Shown piece by piece: positions 12,419-21,613 of a DNA stretch of 64,000 nucleotides. The notes under the pieces are model-generated. The model worked only from the letters and a program-made list of their open reading frames with translations. It made no database searches and was not told the origin of the DNA. The DNA is from Breviolum minutum Mf 1.05b.01 (lineage: Eukaryota; Sar; Dinophyceae; Suessiales; Symbiodiniaceae), in assembly GCA_000507305.1 (NCBI GenBank), contig DF239751.1, forward strand, positions 1 to 64,000, in the 5' to 3' direction. Position numbers and translations under genes: made by a program. How positions within the stretch are numbered: position 1 is the stretch's first letter; the number at the start of each line of letters is the position of its first letter.

Positions 12419-12915
12419 CCTCACATGATGGCGCCCAAAATTCAACGATCCCCTCCAAGCCCCTGCAAGAAGTTGCCACTTGAGGCCCTTATTTACGAGC
12501 TCTCGGACCTCTCACCACCAGACCTGGAGGCACAGGGCCGTTCAGTCGTTGCAGCAGGAGTTCTGAGTGGCACCGCGATAAGGCCTTGCTGATTAGCTAT
12601 GAACGCCGGAGGTTGAAAGGCGAGATGTGATGCCGTGTAAACGAGTAACAAAAGTGGAAGACTTGTAACTACAAATTGCAAAGGGCTTGTTCGTCCCCAG
12701 CAAATCCTCAAAATACTTGGAAGTTCTTCCAGAACCGATAAACAACATTTTCAACTTACCAAATCATTTATCGAATCATGGAGACAAACCACTGTACTCC
12801 ACATTTCCCTCTTCCAGGGGACCGCGATCCTGCGCTATTGGAGTGGATGCAAGGTGCTTTGATGAGATGTGGTAACAAAGGATGTGGCCATCTCGGAACC
12901 TTGATTACACAGTAA
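12419..12915 (+). CDS. two exons, unknown function
   Basis: 12419-12592 reads PKIQRSPPSPCKKLPLEALI, then YELSDLSPPDLEAQGRSVVA, Pro/Ser rich then acidic. 12818-12915 follows TTCCAG and reads GDRDPALLEWMQGALMRCGN, then KGCGHLGTLITQ and a stop. The order and strand agree with one gene, but the join was not resolved. Confidence 0.4.
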
Positions 12916-13166
12916 CGCATGCAGTGCAGTGACATTTGTATGTCTGTATGTATCTACACCCTCATGCACACAGACAGTTGACTTGATTTTTGCCTTGCCT
13001 TCTTGATGCTGGTCTAAGTATCGCACCAAACATGTTGCAATTTTCGAATTTGGGCCTTCATGCATTTTTTGGTAGCCAGGCATCACCTCCACAATCCTGG
13101 ATTCCAAGTATGGGTCCTGAATCTGTTTTTTTTGCGGGGGGAATCTCTCGTCCATGGTCTTTCCAG

Positions 13167-13292
13167 GTTGAACTCTCCTTGGTGTCACGGCGGGTTGTGC
13201 CCAGGCGCATACCAAAGTCAGTGGCAGTGCGGCCAACGCCTTGCCGTGCCTTTGACTCAGATGAATTGATTTTGTGGTGCTTGGAGTGCTAA
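13167..13292 (+). CDS. basic exon, unknown function
   Basis: After TTCCAG the frame reads VELSLVSRRVVPRRIPKSVA, then VRPTPCRAFDSDELILWCLE to TAA. It is Arg-rich in its first half. The 133-codon minus-strand frame across 12835-13236 is treated as a shadow. Confidence 0.4.
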   Translation, partial: VELSLVSRRVVPRRIPKSVAVRPTPCRAFDSDELILWCLEC

Positions 13293-13979
13293 GGCAAAGG
13301 TATCAGCATTGCTTGGTCTTGCACGGCCTTGCTATGATTCAGAATCTTTGCACATGATTCTTACTATCAGTGAGATGCCTGCATTGAGTTTTGGCTTCGT
13401 TAGATTGAGGTCCCACCGGTATCCTTGGGTGCTGGCCAGGCATGATCCAACGTACCCGAAGTCCTTGCATGTCATGGCATGGGTAGTGTTGGGATATGTT
13501 GGGAACATATCTTCCAGCTGTTTGATTTTTGGCAATTAAGACCATTTCACTGGTTCGTGAACTCTCATTTCTTTGCAAACTCAGATTATTACAGCAAAGT
13601 TAGCATCAGCCAACTCCAATTACTTGATGATCCAACATCACACACACACACACATGTTGGAGCATGCCGCATGACTACGCAGCTTACTGTAATGTTTTTT
13701 GGGGCCCTGACGCTCAGTGTAGGTGGCCGGTTGTCAAGTGCCATGGAGCTTAGTACATAGTTGCTGCAACAGTCCGTTTGCGTGCAGCTTTCCAGCACCT
13801 TCGCAAACCATTTGGCAAAATATAACTCATCAAAACAATCTTCAGATGGAACCAGCGAAGCACACTCTCGGGTGCCATTGGCAAAATACAATCACAACTT
13901 GACCGTTTGTTTCCCCAAACATCGAGTTTTTGGTGTGGTTGGTGCAGTTTTTTTACTTATCAAAAATCGAGGCCTCACC

Positions 13980-14096
13980 TTGTGGCAACTGAGATTCTGG
14001 GAACTCTCACCCCGTGGCGACCTTAGTCCTGGGGCCGAAAGGATGAAGTTTGGATACGACTGGCCCCGCGAGGTCGCAGCAGCAGGCGGTCATTAG
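13980..14096 (+). CDS. exon candidate, unknown function
   Basis: The open frame reads LWQLRFWELSPRGDLSPGAE, then RMKFGYDWPREVAAAGGH to TAG 14094-14096. The same frame is open back to about 13761, although the segment before 13970 is of poorer quality and may be intron. Confidence 0.35.
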   Translation: MWQLRFWELSPRGDLSPGAERMKFGYDWPREVAAAGGH

Positions 14097-14166
14097 CCCT
14101 TTAGACCGTGCCTTGTTGGTAGTTTGGAGCTAAGGCTATGCAAAATTGCGAAGGTACAATGTGGTG

Positions 14167-14258
14167 AAAGTAGATGGCGCAACTCCCAAAAGGATCCAAA
14201 AGGTGGTTTAGTAAGGGGCCATCATAAACCAATACTTGGGAGTTGCGCCATCTACTTT
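14167..14258. mobile_element. 92-bp foldback MITE-like element
   Basis: The first 20 bases of the left arm are AAAGTAGATGGCGCAACTCC; the full 23-bp arm (14167-14189) matches the reverse complement of 14236-14258 perfectly. The loop is 46 bp. No clear target-site duplication. The perfect arms suggest either recent arrival or selection for the hairpin. Confidence 0.65.
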
Positions 14259-14349
14259 CCAAGTGGTATAATTACTTTGATACAATTGAGTTGAGTTAAC
14301 ATCAATTTGTCAACGCCTAATAGCCTACAACTATTCTCTTTAGCATCAT

Positions 14350-14904
14350 TTGAAACCAGAAAAGGAATCCGACAGAAAAATTCTGACAGCAAGTTACATC
14401 AAATACTATCAAATTATGACTTCAGAAATTTTCAAGGAATTCCGAAACATCGGACCGTTTGTCACCTCGGAGCCAGCATCCTTGATTGTTTTCTCTGTGC
14501 ATTCAGGTCGCGGGTGCTGGCAGCGGCAAGTTGGAGAACCAAGTTGTGCCTTCGAGTTCTGGCAATTCACCAATTCTCATCCAATTCTCCAACTTTTTTT
14601 TGGGTTGGCAGGATTCATTCAGGATATGTCCACAGATGTCAACAGATATGTCATATTCATTCACATTCACGATCAAAATTATGTTGAATGCTTGAAAGTT
14701 ACAAGACTTATTCCAGCTTCTTTTGTTGAGGGGAAGGCAAGTGCTATTGGTACTTGCTACATCGGTTGCGAACACACCCATACGCTGCAACTAGAGCTCA
14801 AGCCCTTTGACGCTTCTCGATACAGCCACTCCGGTCGTGATATTGGCTGCTTCCCAAACATGTCACTGGCAAAGGCAACATGGGGGATTGAGGGTGATTG
14901 GTGA
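14350..14904 (+). CDS. open segment with probable exons; P-loop-like motif in another frame
   Basis: One + frame stays open for 184 codons. Its late part (about 14700-14880; VTRLIPASFVEGKASAIGTC, then THTLQLELKPFDASRYSHSG) is protein-like. In a different frame, directly after TTCAG at 14506-14508, the sequence reads VAGAGSGKLENQVV. This resembles a Walker A (AGAGSGKT) with Leu in place of the usual Thr or Ser. Which frame is used where is unresolved. Confidence 0.3.
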   Translation: MKPEKESDRKILTASYIKYYQIMTSEIFKEFRNIGPFVTSEPASLIVFSVHSGRGCWQRQVGEPSCAFEFWQFTNSHPILQLFFGLAGFIQDMSTDVNRYVIFIHIHDQNYVECLKVTRLIPASFVEGKASAIGTCYIGCEHTHTLQLELKPFDASRYSHSGRDIGCFPNMSLAKATWGIEGDW

Positions 14905-15595
14905 TGTGGTCTAAAGATGGGAAGTGAAGGATTCAGATGATTCAGCAGCTACATGGACAGGCACCACTTGTAGCATGTGCCTGGGGGTCGCGCTTTGGAC
15001 GAGGCCATGGAAGGGACTCTTAGGACGTCTGGGACTACGGTCTTCATGCACTGTAGATATGAACTTGGAATGACTTTAGTTCTTGGAATATAGATGTGGA
15101 TGCCCTATGCTCATTTAGTGACCTGGAGAAAGACCCCAGGGCAAGAGTTGCATGGCACCTCTCACATCGTATGGATGCAATGCAATAATAAGATGCCAAA
15201 AATAACCTAGAGCGAGGTTTTATAAAAGTCCACGCATTTTCCAGGCTGCCTGAGACGTTTTTCCTCCATCAGCCTCTCGGCGATACTAAGAGATATTATC
15301 CACTTCAGCCTTGCAGTCTGCATGCTATTTCTGAAACTTGCCTTGAACACTTGAGTAATGTGGTAAATTGATGTCAACTATCTAAATTTATGTAGAATTT
15401 TCTTGCTGCAGCAGTAGGTTGTGAATTTCATGAGTCCTTTGCGTTCTCTTTGGTCAGACGGTGTTCGTGAATCCTGTTCTGGCATTTCATAAAGTTTGAG
15501 AATTTCAGAGTTTCAATATGAAATGCCCTTGAGGGTGAATAATGAATCATCCCTTGTGGGTTCTATGACTCATGATATGCATTTGAGGAGACGAC
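14905..15595. other. no supported gene
   Basis: Short frames only. About 14990-15080 is weakly open (ALDEAMEGTLRTSGTTVF) but has no clear splice sites. The rest is AT-rich intron-like or spacer sequence. Confidence 0.3.
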
Positions 15596-15676
15596 ATGGA
15601 CTTGTTACACACTGAAATTGTGGACAACGTCGCAGTGGTGCAGGGCTCGGAGTCGATTTTGCAGCAGCACTTCTGA
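15596..15676 (+). CDS. short exon or last exon before the crotonase gene
   Basis: The ATG at 15596 opens 26 codons to TGA 15674-15676: DLLHTEIVDNVAVVQGSESI, then LQQHF. It could be the C-terminus of the upstream gene or an N-terminal exon of the crotonase, but no frame-consistent join to 15827 was established. Confidence 0.3.
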   Translation: MDLLHTEIVDNVAVVQGSESILQQHF

Positions 15677-15826
15677 TTGCAGTATTGAAAATCCACTTTT
15701 GGGAATCACTGGAATCACTGAACAACTATCTATGATGTTCTGCAACATGTTCTTCATTATTGTTTAGGGATTTCTAGTAAGATTTCTGTAGTTAAGGTAT
15801 TTCCGCCTCATGGAATTTTGGGACAG

Positions 15827-18800
15827 GTGCGCTTCCTGTCTCCAGAGGGACAGTTCTCCTGGGGGACGCGCGTGTGGGAACATCGCATCAATCCATCCCT
15901 CATCAAGCAGGCAGGATGTTGACTTGGTGAGGAGGAATCTACAATGATTATTTTCTTGAATTGTCTTGAATTACACAAGTTACAAGCCTTGATCGATGGG
16001 ATGTAAAGAAAGGGCAGCTGACCCAAGAGATCATATATATCTGGAACGATGCGGGATTGTGAAAAAAAGCATGCATGACCAGGTGAACAAGTCACTGGAT
16101 GCAGCTGAAGAGTCTGGGGCGCAAGCTCTTCTTGTGACAGGCGCCTTTGGCTTTGTTCTGGGAAAAGCTGCCACATGGCACATGTCCACCCTCAAATTTG
16201 CCTTCTGCAACATTCCACTTTTATTGCTGAAGCATTCTGCATTTCAACCGTTTCAATCATGGCCAACTAACTTGTCATCATCAACAAGCAGACACCTCAA
16301 ATATCAAGGTGATGGACGTTTCTTTTGCAACGGCATGGACCTTCAGTTGCTTGGAAGGCAACGACTTCACTACTGGAATGTCTCCCTGGCGCACCGGGGA
16401 AGGCAACTGGGGAACTTGTTGCCAAGGTACATCACTGCCAATGCGAGCCAGTCCACTCAGATTCAAACGGATGCCGAGAAGCTCATGCGTCGTCACATGC
16501 CAAGAAGCACATGTCAGGTATCAATGTGTTCCTGTATTTAGATGATGCATTTTGAGGCATTTTGTTTGTTAAACATCATTTGATGTGAGATGATGTCAGG
16601 TTGGAAAGTGATTGTGGTCATAGATTTTGCAAAAGATTATTGAATACATTTGAATCCTGTCTTGTTCTCTGGTTGTGATTCCTTTGAGTCTTGTCTCTCA
16701 GGTATCCTTACCTTGGGAATGCCCACCGTGGCAGCTCTCAATGGGCACATCACTGCAGGCGGTGCCATGTTAGGTTTGTCCTTTGATAAGCGCTTGATGG
16801 TAGCAGATTCAAAAAGACACTCGGCTTCCATTCGATTTGGTGGATTCAGGAGATGACAGGATGCCAGGTGGTGGCTCTTGAGGATGTATCAGTATCAGGT
16901 CATGAATCACTGAATTTGTGAAGTTTGTATGTAGAAATATTATGAAATATTGTTTGCGCGAGTGCCAAGTTTTCACAACTCAAACTTTCCAGGTGTGAAA
17001 ACAATGCTTGATTACAGAGCCAAGAAGCTATGGCGCTTCAATGTATTTTTTGCTCATGATTTTCAGATGCATATATATATATATATCTCCTCATATATCC
17101 ATTCTTTTGAATTGTGCAGAATTAGGTACTGAATCATTTGTCTGTCATATTGATTGTTATGATTGTTATGATGATTACCGTCACTTCATCTCTTGTTGAT
17201 TCAATTTGATTCATGATTTTCAACAAGCCAAGCAGCAACAAAAAAGATTCGAGGTCTCTTTTTCATCCCCGGCATTGACATTGGACTCGTCTACTCTGCT
17301 GGAATGACTGAGCTCATGAGCTTCGTCAAGTTGAGGGAGTATAATTTGGCAAGATACAAGGAAAGGATTGATATACTGTAGTTCGAGGATGTTCTAAAAG
17401 AAAGGCCTCTGTATATATATATATATAAAGATATAGAGAGAGATACACCTCATGAAAGCTTTATAAAACTTTCAGAATCTGCATCTGCATGCTTGAGGAG
17501 ATTTTGCTGTGATCCAAATCACCAGATCCATGCAACCTTGGCTTTTGCCGGGTCCAAAAATGAACTCAGGAAGTCTAAGATGCCTTTTTCAATGTGGAAC
17601 GAAACTTGGCCCCAAGGAGCTTCACACAGCAGTTGCGGAGTTGTTTTCCTCCTTCAATGAGTTGGGAGTCAGTTGGAACAGATGGATGGACATGATACCA
17701 TCTGCAACATGGAAGCCTGTGATTCTGAGGATGTGCTTTGCATGGGCAAGAGGTATCACTCAGATGAGCTCAAGAAGTATGGTGACATGGCGGATTGACA
17801 TTCCAGGGTTCTGGGAAAGTGTGGGAAGTCTCTTACAGTGTAATTTTTCACAAGACTTGTATGTTTTTGCGCTTTTGTCGGAAATTTAATACATACGTGG
17901 ATTTCTCAACGCTGAGTGTTCGTATGATGTCTCCATGTTACTTTCCACATCAGCTAGCAGCATGTTCCATGTTGATATTGCATCAACAAAGCGGCTAATG
18001 TTTGAATACGCTGCCGTGGTGACTAGGAATCTTTCATCATTTCACTCACACAACTGGGTTTTTAGAGCGTTGCCTCTAACTGCAATTCACCTCGAATTCT
18101 AGCACTCTAGCCTACCCAAATCGATCATTTTCTGGTTGCAAAAAAGACAGGAAATCTTCACCCCAATGATTCTACCCCCAAAAATATACCTCACAATCTT
18201 CTCAATTCTACTCAGCATGTTTTTTCTTCAACAGTTTGGCTTTAAGGGGAGGTTGGAGATGGGTGACTGCACGAATTTCTCATTCTTTTCATGGCTGGAA
18301 GCCCACACCAGCGCAGAAACATTGCAAGGAACTACAAGTAGAGTCCCTCAACTGCTTCGCTTGATTTCAGCCATGTATATGCCATATGCTTTTGCATAAT
18401 ACTACAGTATACAGTTCTATGTGTCAAAACGTGGGGGCTCTGAAAGGAGGTTGCTTTTATACCGCTAGTTCAGGTCCTAATCAATCGACTGGGGGTGCAT
18501 GCACCATGATACATGGATGTAAATCCTGTGCATGCATTCCCAAGAGTGTCGCCCTGTTAGGACTTGAACGGTTCCTTTCGACGCTAATCCATTACTTTGT
18601 TTCTCCCAGGTTGTACGTCTTGTGGCATTTGTGTAGGGGCTTTTTATGAAAGGTTCACCAGCGACAGGTGTTGTGGAAGCAACCCCATCGGCAGATGCAT
18701 TGTTTGACACGGCACTAGAACTGGCAAAGTCCCTCCGAAGCAAGGGAAAAGATGAGAAGACACGCGACACTTGGCCAGTCTTGTTGGGTGGGGGGGTCCA

Positions 18801-19373
18801 TTTCGTTCATGCTCCGTGATACTGCATTAAAGGAGAAGAGTTGCACATGCGAACATGCGGGAGTGGGAGACTGTGTTTGGTTTTTAGCCTGTTCCAGCTC
18901 AGGACACGATGCGTGGAATCAAAGGAAATATTTACAAGGACATTTGGTTGCATGATGCTTGAAATCCTGGATAGGGTTTATTCAAATTTACCATGCCAAG
19001 CTTTGTTCAGCTGCTGGGAACCCTCATCGTTTTTTTGTTGAGCCATGTGCCAGTATTTCATTTGGTAAAAACACTGTTCAAATAGATGCAGCCTGTAGAT
19101 TGACCTATGTGAATATAAATCATTCTAAATCCATCTTCAATGAACTCAGCTTACTCATCTCGTAAGAGCCAGGTGTCTTACTTCACTCCGTCTCCAATGA
19201 TCCAATAATATATATATATATATAATTGTATATTGTAAAATATATAGATTATCACCTTTTTTCCATGTTGAAACTTGACTCGTCAGGATGCTATTGCAGC
19301 GCTGGGCAATGAGGTGAAAGACATGGGTTTTGCCAGTGGAACCTTTTCTGCCACTGGCCGACCTCAGAACTAA
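15827..19373 (+). CDS. enoyl-CoA hydratase/isomerase (crotonase) family, Delta3-Delta2-enoyl-CoA isomerase-like
   Basis: Exons: 15827-15910, 16083-16140, 16309-16357, 16427-16491, 16702-16815, 17254-17329, 17570-17600, 17730-17781, 18668-18777, 18903-18938, 19287-19373 (stop TAA 19371-19373). Joined, they total 762 nt in one frame, about 253 aa, close to the usual 240-280 for the family; a short start exon is missing. Family landmarks in order: EHRINPSLIKQ; NKSLDAAEESGAQALLVTG; the oxyanion-hole region DGRFFCNGMDL; DAEKLMRRILTLGMPTVAAL then NGHITAGGAMLGLSFDKR; FFIPGIDIGLVYSAGM; CMGKRYHSDELKKYG; ADALFDTALELAKSL; IAALGNEVKDMGF. These enzymes act on fatty acyl-CoA in mitochondria or peroxisomes. 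The catalytic Glu expected in 'PE.DLG' is Gly here. Introns use GC (3), GA (3) and GT (4) donors. The 69-nt intron 16358-16426 and the 16815/17254 join are the least certain. Confidence 0.85.
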
Positions 19374-20328
19374 AACGTCCTGCAGGTGTCATGCGCCATG
19401 TGGGAAGTTGAGAGCTTCAGCTGCTGTGACCACTGTACAGAGCACTGTTAGCATCTAATTAGGCAGCCTAGAGCTAGTCTAGTCACCAAGATTTAGATGT
19501 TTTTTTCATCTTGGATGGGGCGCTTAGGGGGTACAGTTTTGTGAAAAAAATACAACTGCAGCTCGGAAGGGATTGGTTGATTCCCAGAAATATCTTGGGT
19601 GACTGACTTGCGATTGCATTATTACAAATCCCTGTGGATCCCCGTGCCATGCTAGTCACTGAAATTGGGGGGGGTAGGCCCCCAAATGAAACTGTTCTCG
19701 ACTAGTCATTTTATTTTATTTTTATCTCATGTATCCCAGCATAGTAGGACTCTTGGTGTAAAAAGGGGTTGGCGCCTTGAACATGAGATCCCACTTTATT
19801 TGGAGCCCAATGATGCCAGGGAATGAGCATGTTTGAACATGTTGGACCTTGGGGTCCTTGATTTTTTTTTAAGGCATGGGGTTCATCAAACCAACTTTTA
19901 AGGATTGAATACTTGATTTTCAATTTATTAAAAGTATATATTTTTATAAACGGTATGCTTGTATATTGTTAGGTATGTATATAGTAGCATTTTCCATTGG
20001 TTTCCTTTTTTGAAAGTCTTGTAAGTCTTGAAGGAGGCTGGGGGCCTTGGATTATATTTGAAAGTCGGGGGTCGGCTTCACTTTGTTTTATTTCACAAAT
20101 TTATTCCGTGGAAATTCTTGGAAGAAAGGGGTCAGGTACCATGATTTTTATAGTGAGCTGGTGTTATGGGGGGTTGGCCATGGTTGTTTTTATTTTATTT
20201 TGGCAGGGCTCCTGTCCCCCCCTATACTGGCACCACACGAGGATCCCTGTGGCCTGTGACTTCGAAACTCCACAGTCAGAGAAAAAAAACTGTGTCAGAG
20301 GGGATCGGTAGCCTTCTGGTATTTGGTG
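19374..20328. other. spacer or intron sequence, nothing supported
   Basis: Holds homopolymer runs and AT-rich stretches with weak open frames of poor composition. The crotonase polyadenylation region should lie at its left end, but no AATAAA-type signal is convincing, as is common in dinoflagellates. Confidence 0.3.
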
Positions 20329-20450
20329 GGTCATGAAAAATGTGACGTCAAGGGACTGAGAAAGATCCTGGAAAGATCCGTGAACAGTGAAGAATATCCT
20401 CTGAATATCTTCGGTGCATTCGATCTAGATGTAGGATCTGAGTTGCTTAT
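20329..20450 (+). CDS. exon, unknown function
   Basis: Open frame reading HEKCDVKGLRKILERSVNSE, then EYPLNIFGAFDLDVGSELL. It is charged and helical, then hydrophobic. It may belong with the exon at 20849-20980. No family recognised. Confidence 0.4.
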
Positions 20451-20691
20451 GGTGAAACACGTTTTGGAATCGTATGTGCACGTGCAGTGTCGTTCCAATC
20501 GTTCCCTTCCAAGGACAAAGACACTCTTGGTCGGGCTGGCCCAGTGGCTTGTTGTGCTGAAGCATTGGATGGTCCGAATCGCTGAATGATACCAGCAACA
20601 GGCAAGTTCTGAAGTGTTGTTTTTGCTACCGGAGCTGTTAGCGACGTGGAGAAATATACTGTTTTGTCTTCTCCCAGTTGTTTTTGCACAC

Positions 20692-20850
20692 ATGTAACAT
20701 TCTACGGAGTGGACTGCCTCGGTACATACTTTACACATGTGCAAACATGTAATGTAATCCGTGTTTCAAGTGCTACGGAATGGACTGCCCCGGTACATAC
20801 TTTACACATGCCCAAACATGTAATGTAACCCGTGTTTAAAGTGCTACGGA
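20692..20850. repeat. ~71-bp tandem duplication abutting an exon
   Basis: The block CATGTAA...CTACGGA...GGACTGCC...GGTACATACTTTACACATG...CAAA occurs at 20692-20746 (shorter), again at about 20747-20817, and a third partial copy runs to CTACGGA at 20844-20850. Copies differ by a few substitutions. The third copy leads directly into the exon at 20849. Confidence 0.7.
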
Positions 20851-20980
20851 TGCTGCCACTGCTCTCTTAAATGGTGACATTTGGGACTATGTTTACCAGT
20901 GGCAATGGCGTTTCAACAACCGTGATCGCCTGTGGGAAACAGTTCCACAAATTTTAGCAGAGATTGCTCACCACTACTGA
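20849..20980 (+). CDS. Trp/Tyr-rich exon, probably terminal
   Basis: The frame reads DAATALLNGDIWDYVYQWQW, RFNNRDRLWETVPQILAEIA and HHY, then TGA 20978-20980. The composition is clearly protein-like. It is likely the 3' exon of the gene before the WWE gene. The exact 5' border is unclear because it merges with the tandem repeat. Confidence 0.5.
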   Translation, partial: DAATALLNGDIWDYVYQWQWRFNNRDRLWETVPQILAEIAHHY

Positions 20981-21214
20981 ACCAAACGGCGGACTCAGTA
21001 AAGTTAAAAAATTGCGGCGGACTCAGCAACGTCCAAAAATGCGAGGTCACTAACGGCGCCGCTACCTTGTTTTTGGATGTTTTTGTTGTGTGAGCCGTAA
21101 AGACGGCAGAACATCGCATCTTACAGCATGAGACAGCAATGGTGTCATCCAAAGTAACAAGTCAATGATCAAAACCGCATAAGCACAAAAATTCGGATAG
21201 GAAAAACCCGCAGA

Positions 21215-21613
21215 TTAACCACCTTTATATGTCAGAATGAAATCTTGTTTCCGCAAGCCACATCTTCCAAGTGTTTTTTCGAGGACTTGCAAGGGAGGGG
21301 AACTCCCATGTGTCCCAAAATGCCACACCAACCATGAGATGAAACTCCAGATTAGGAATTGACAGGCCAACCAACCGGTGAAATATGCACATTCTGAGGC
21401 AATCTTGGCTCCAGATGTATCAAGCCATGAGACTTTGTAGCTGTTAGGTGGTGGTACCCTCACATCAGCAAATGGATGTTCCAATGAGTCATCTGGAATG
21501 ATTCCCAATGATTCATTGTCAGCTGGCTTCATGTAATTTTGAACACCTCCGCGTGAGTGTACTGTCCAAAGAGACCTCAAGTACTTGCGCAGAAGTGGCG
21601 TGAGCCATGGCAA
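21215..21613 (-). CDS. minus-strand open frame, weak candidate
   Basis: About 132 codons are open on the minus strand, without an ATG at the start, reading PADNESLGIIPDDSLEHPFA, VRVPPPNSYKVSWLDTSGAK and a hydrophobic stretch (WLACQFLIWSFISWLVW). It falls in the gap between two + genes. It would be the only minus-strand gene in the window. Chance or a shadow of an unseen + exon (one + frame here reads LLGGGTLTSANGCSNESSGM) remains possible. Confidence 0.25.
   Translation of the reverse strand: MPWLTPLLRKYLRSLWTVHSRGGVQNYMKPADNESLGIIPDDSLEHPFADVRVPPPNSYKVSWLDTSGAKIASECAYFTGWLACQFLIWSFISWLVWHFGTHGSSPPLQVLEKTLGRCGLRKQDFILTYKGG

Noticed and set aside
12835..13236. 133-codon minus-strand frame
   Set aside because: Shadow of + exons at 12818-12915 and 13167-13292.
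18540..18580. Another tRNA-like phrase (GGACTTGAACGG)
   Set aside because: No matching acceptor stem or anticodon arm around it.
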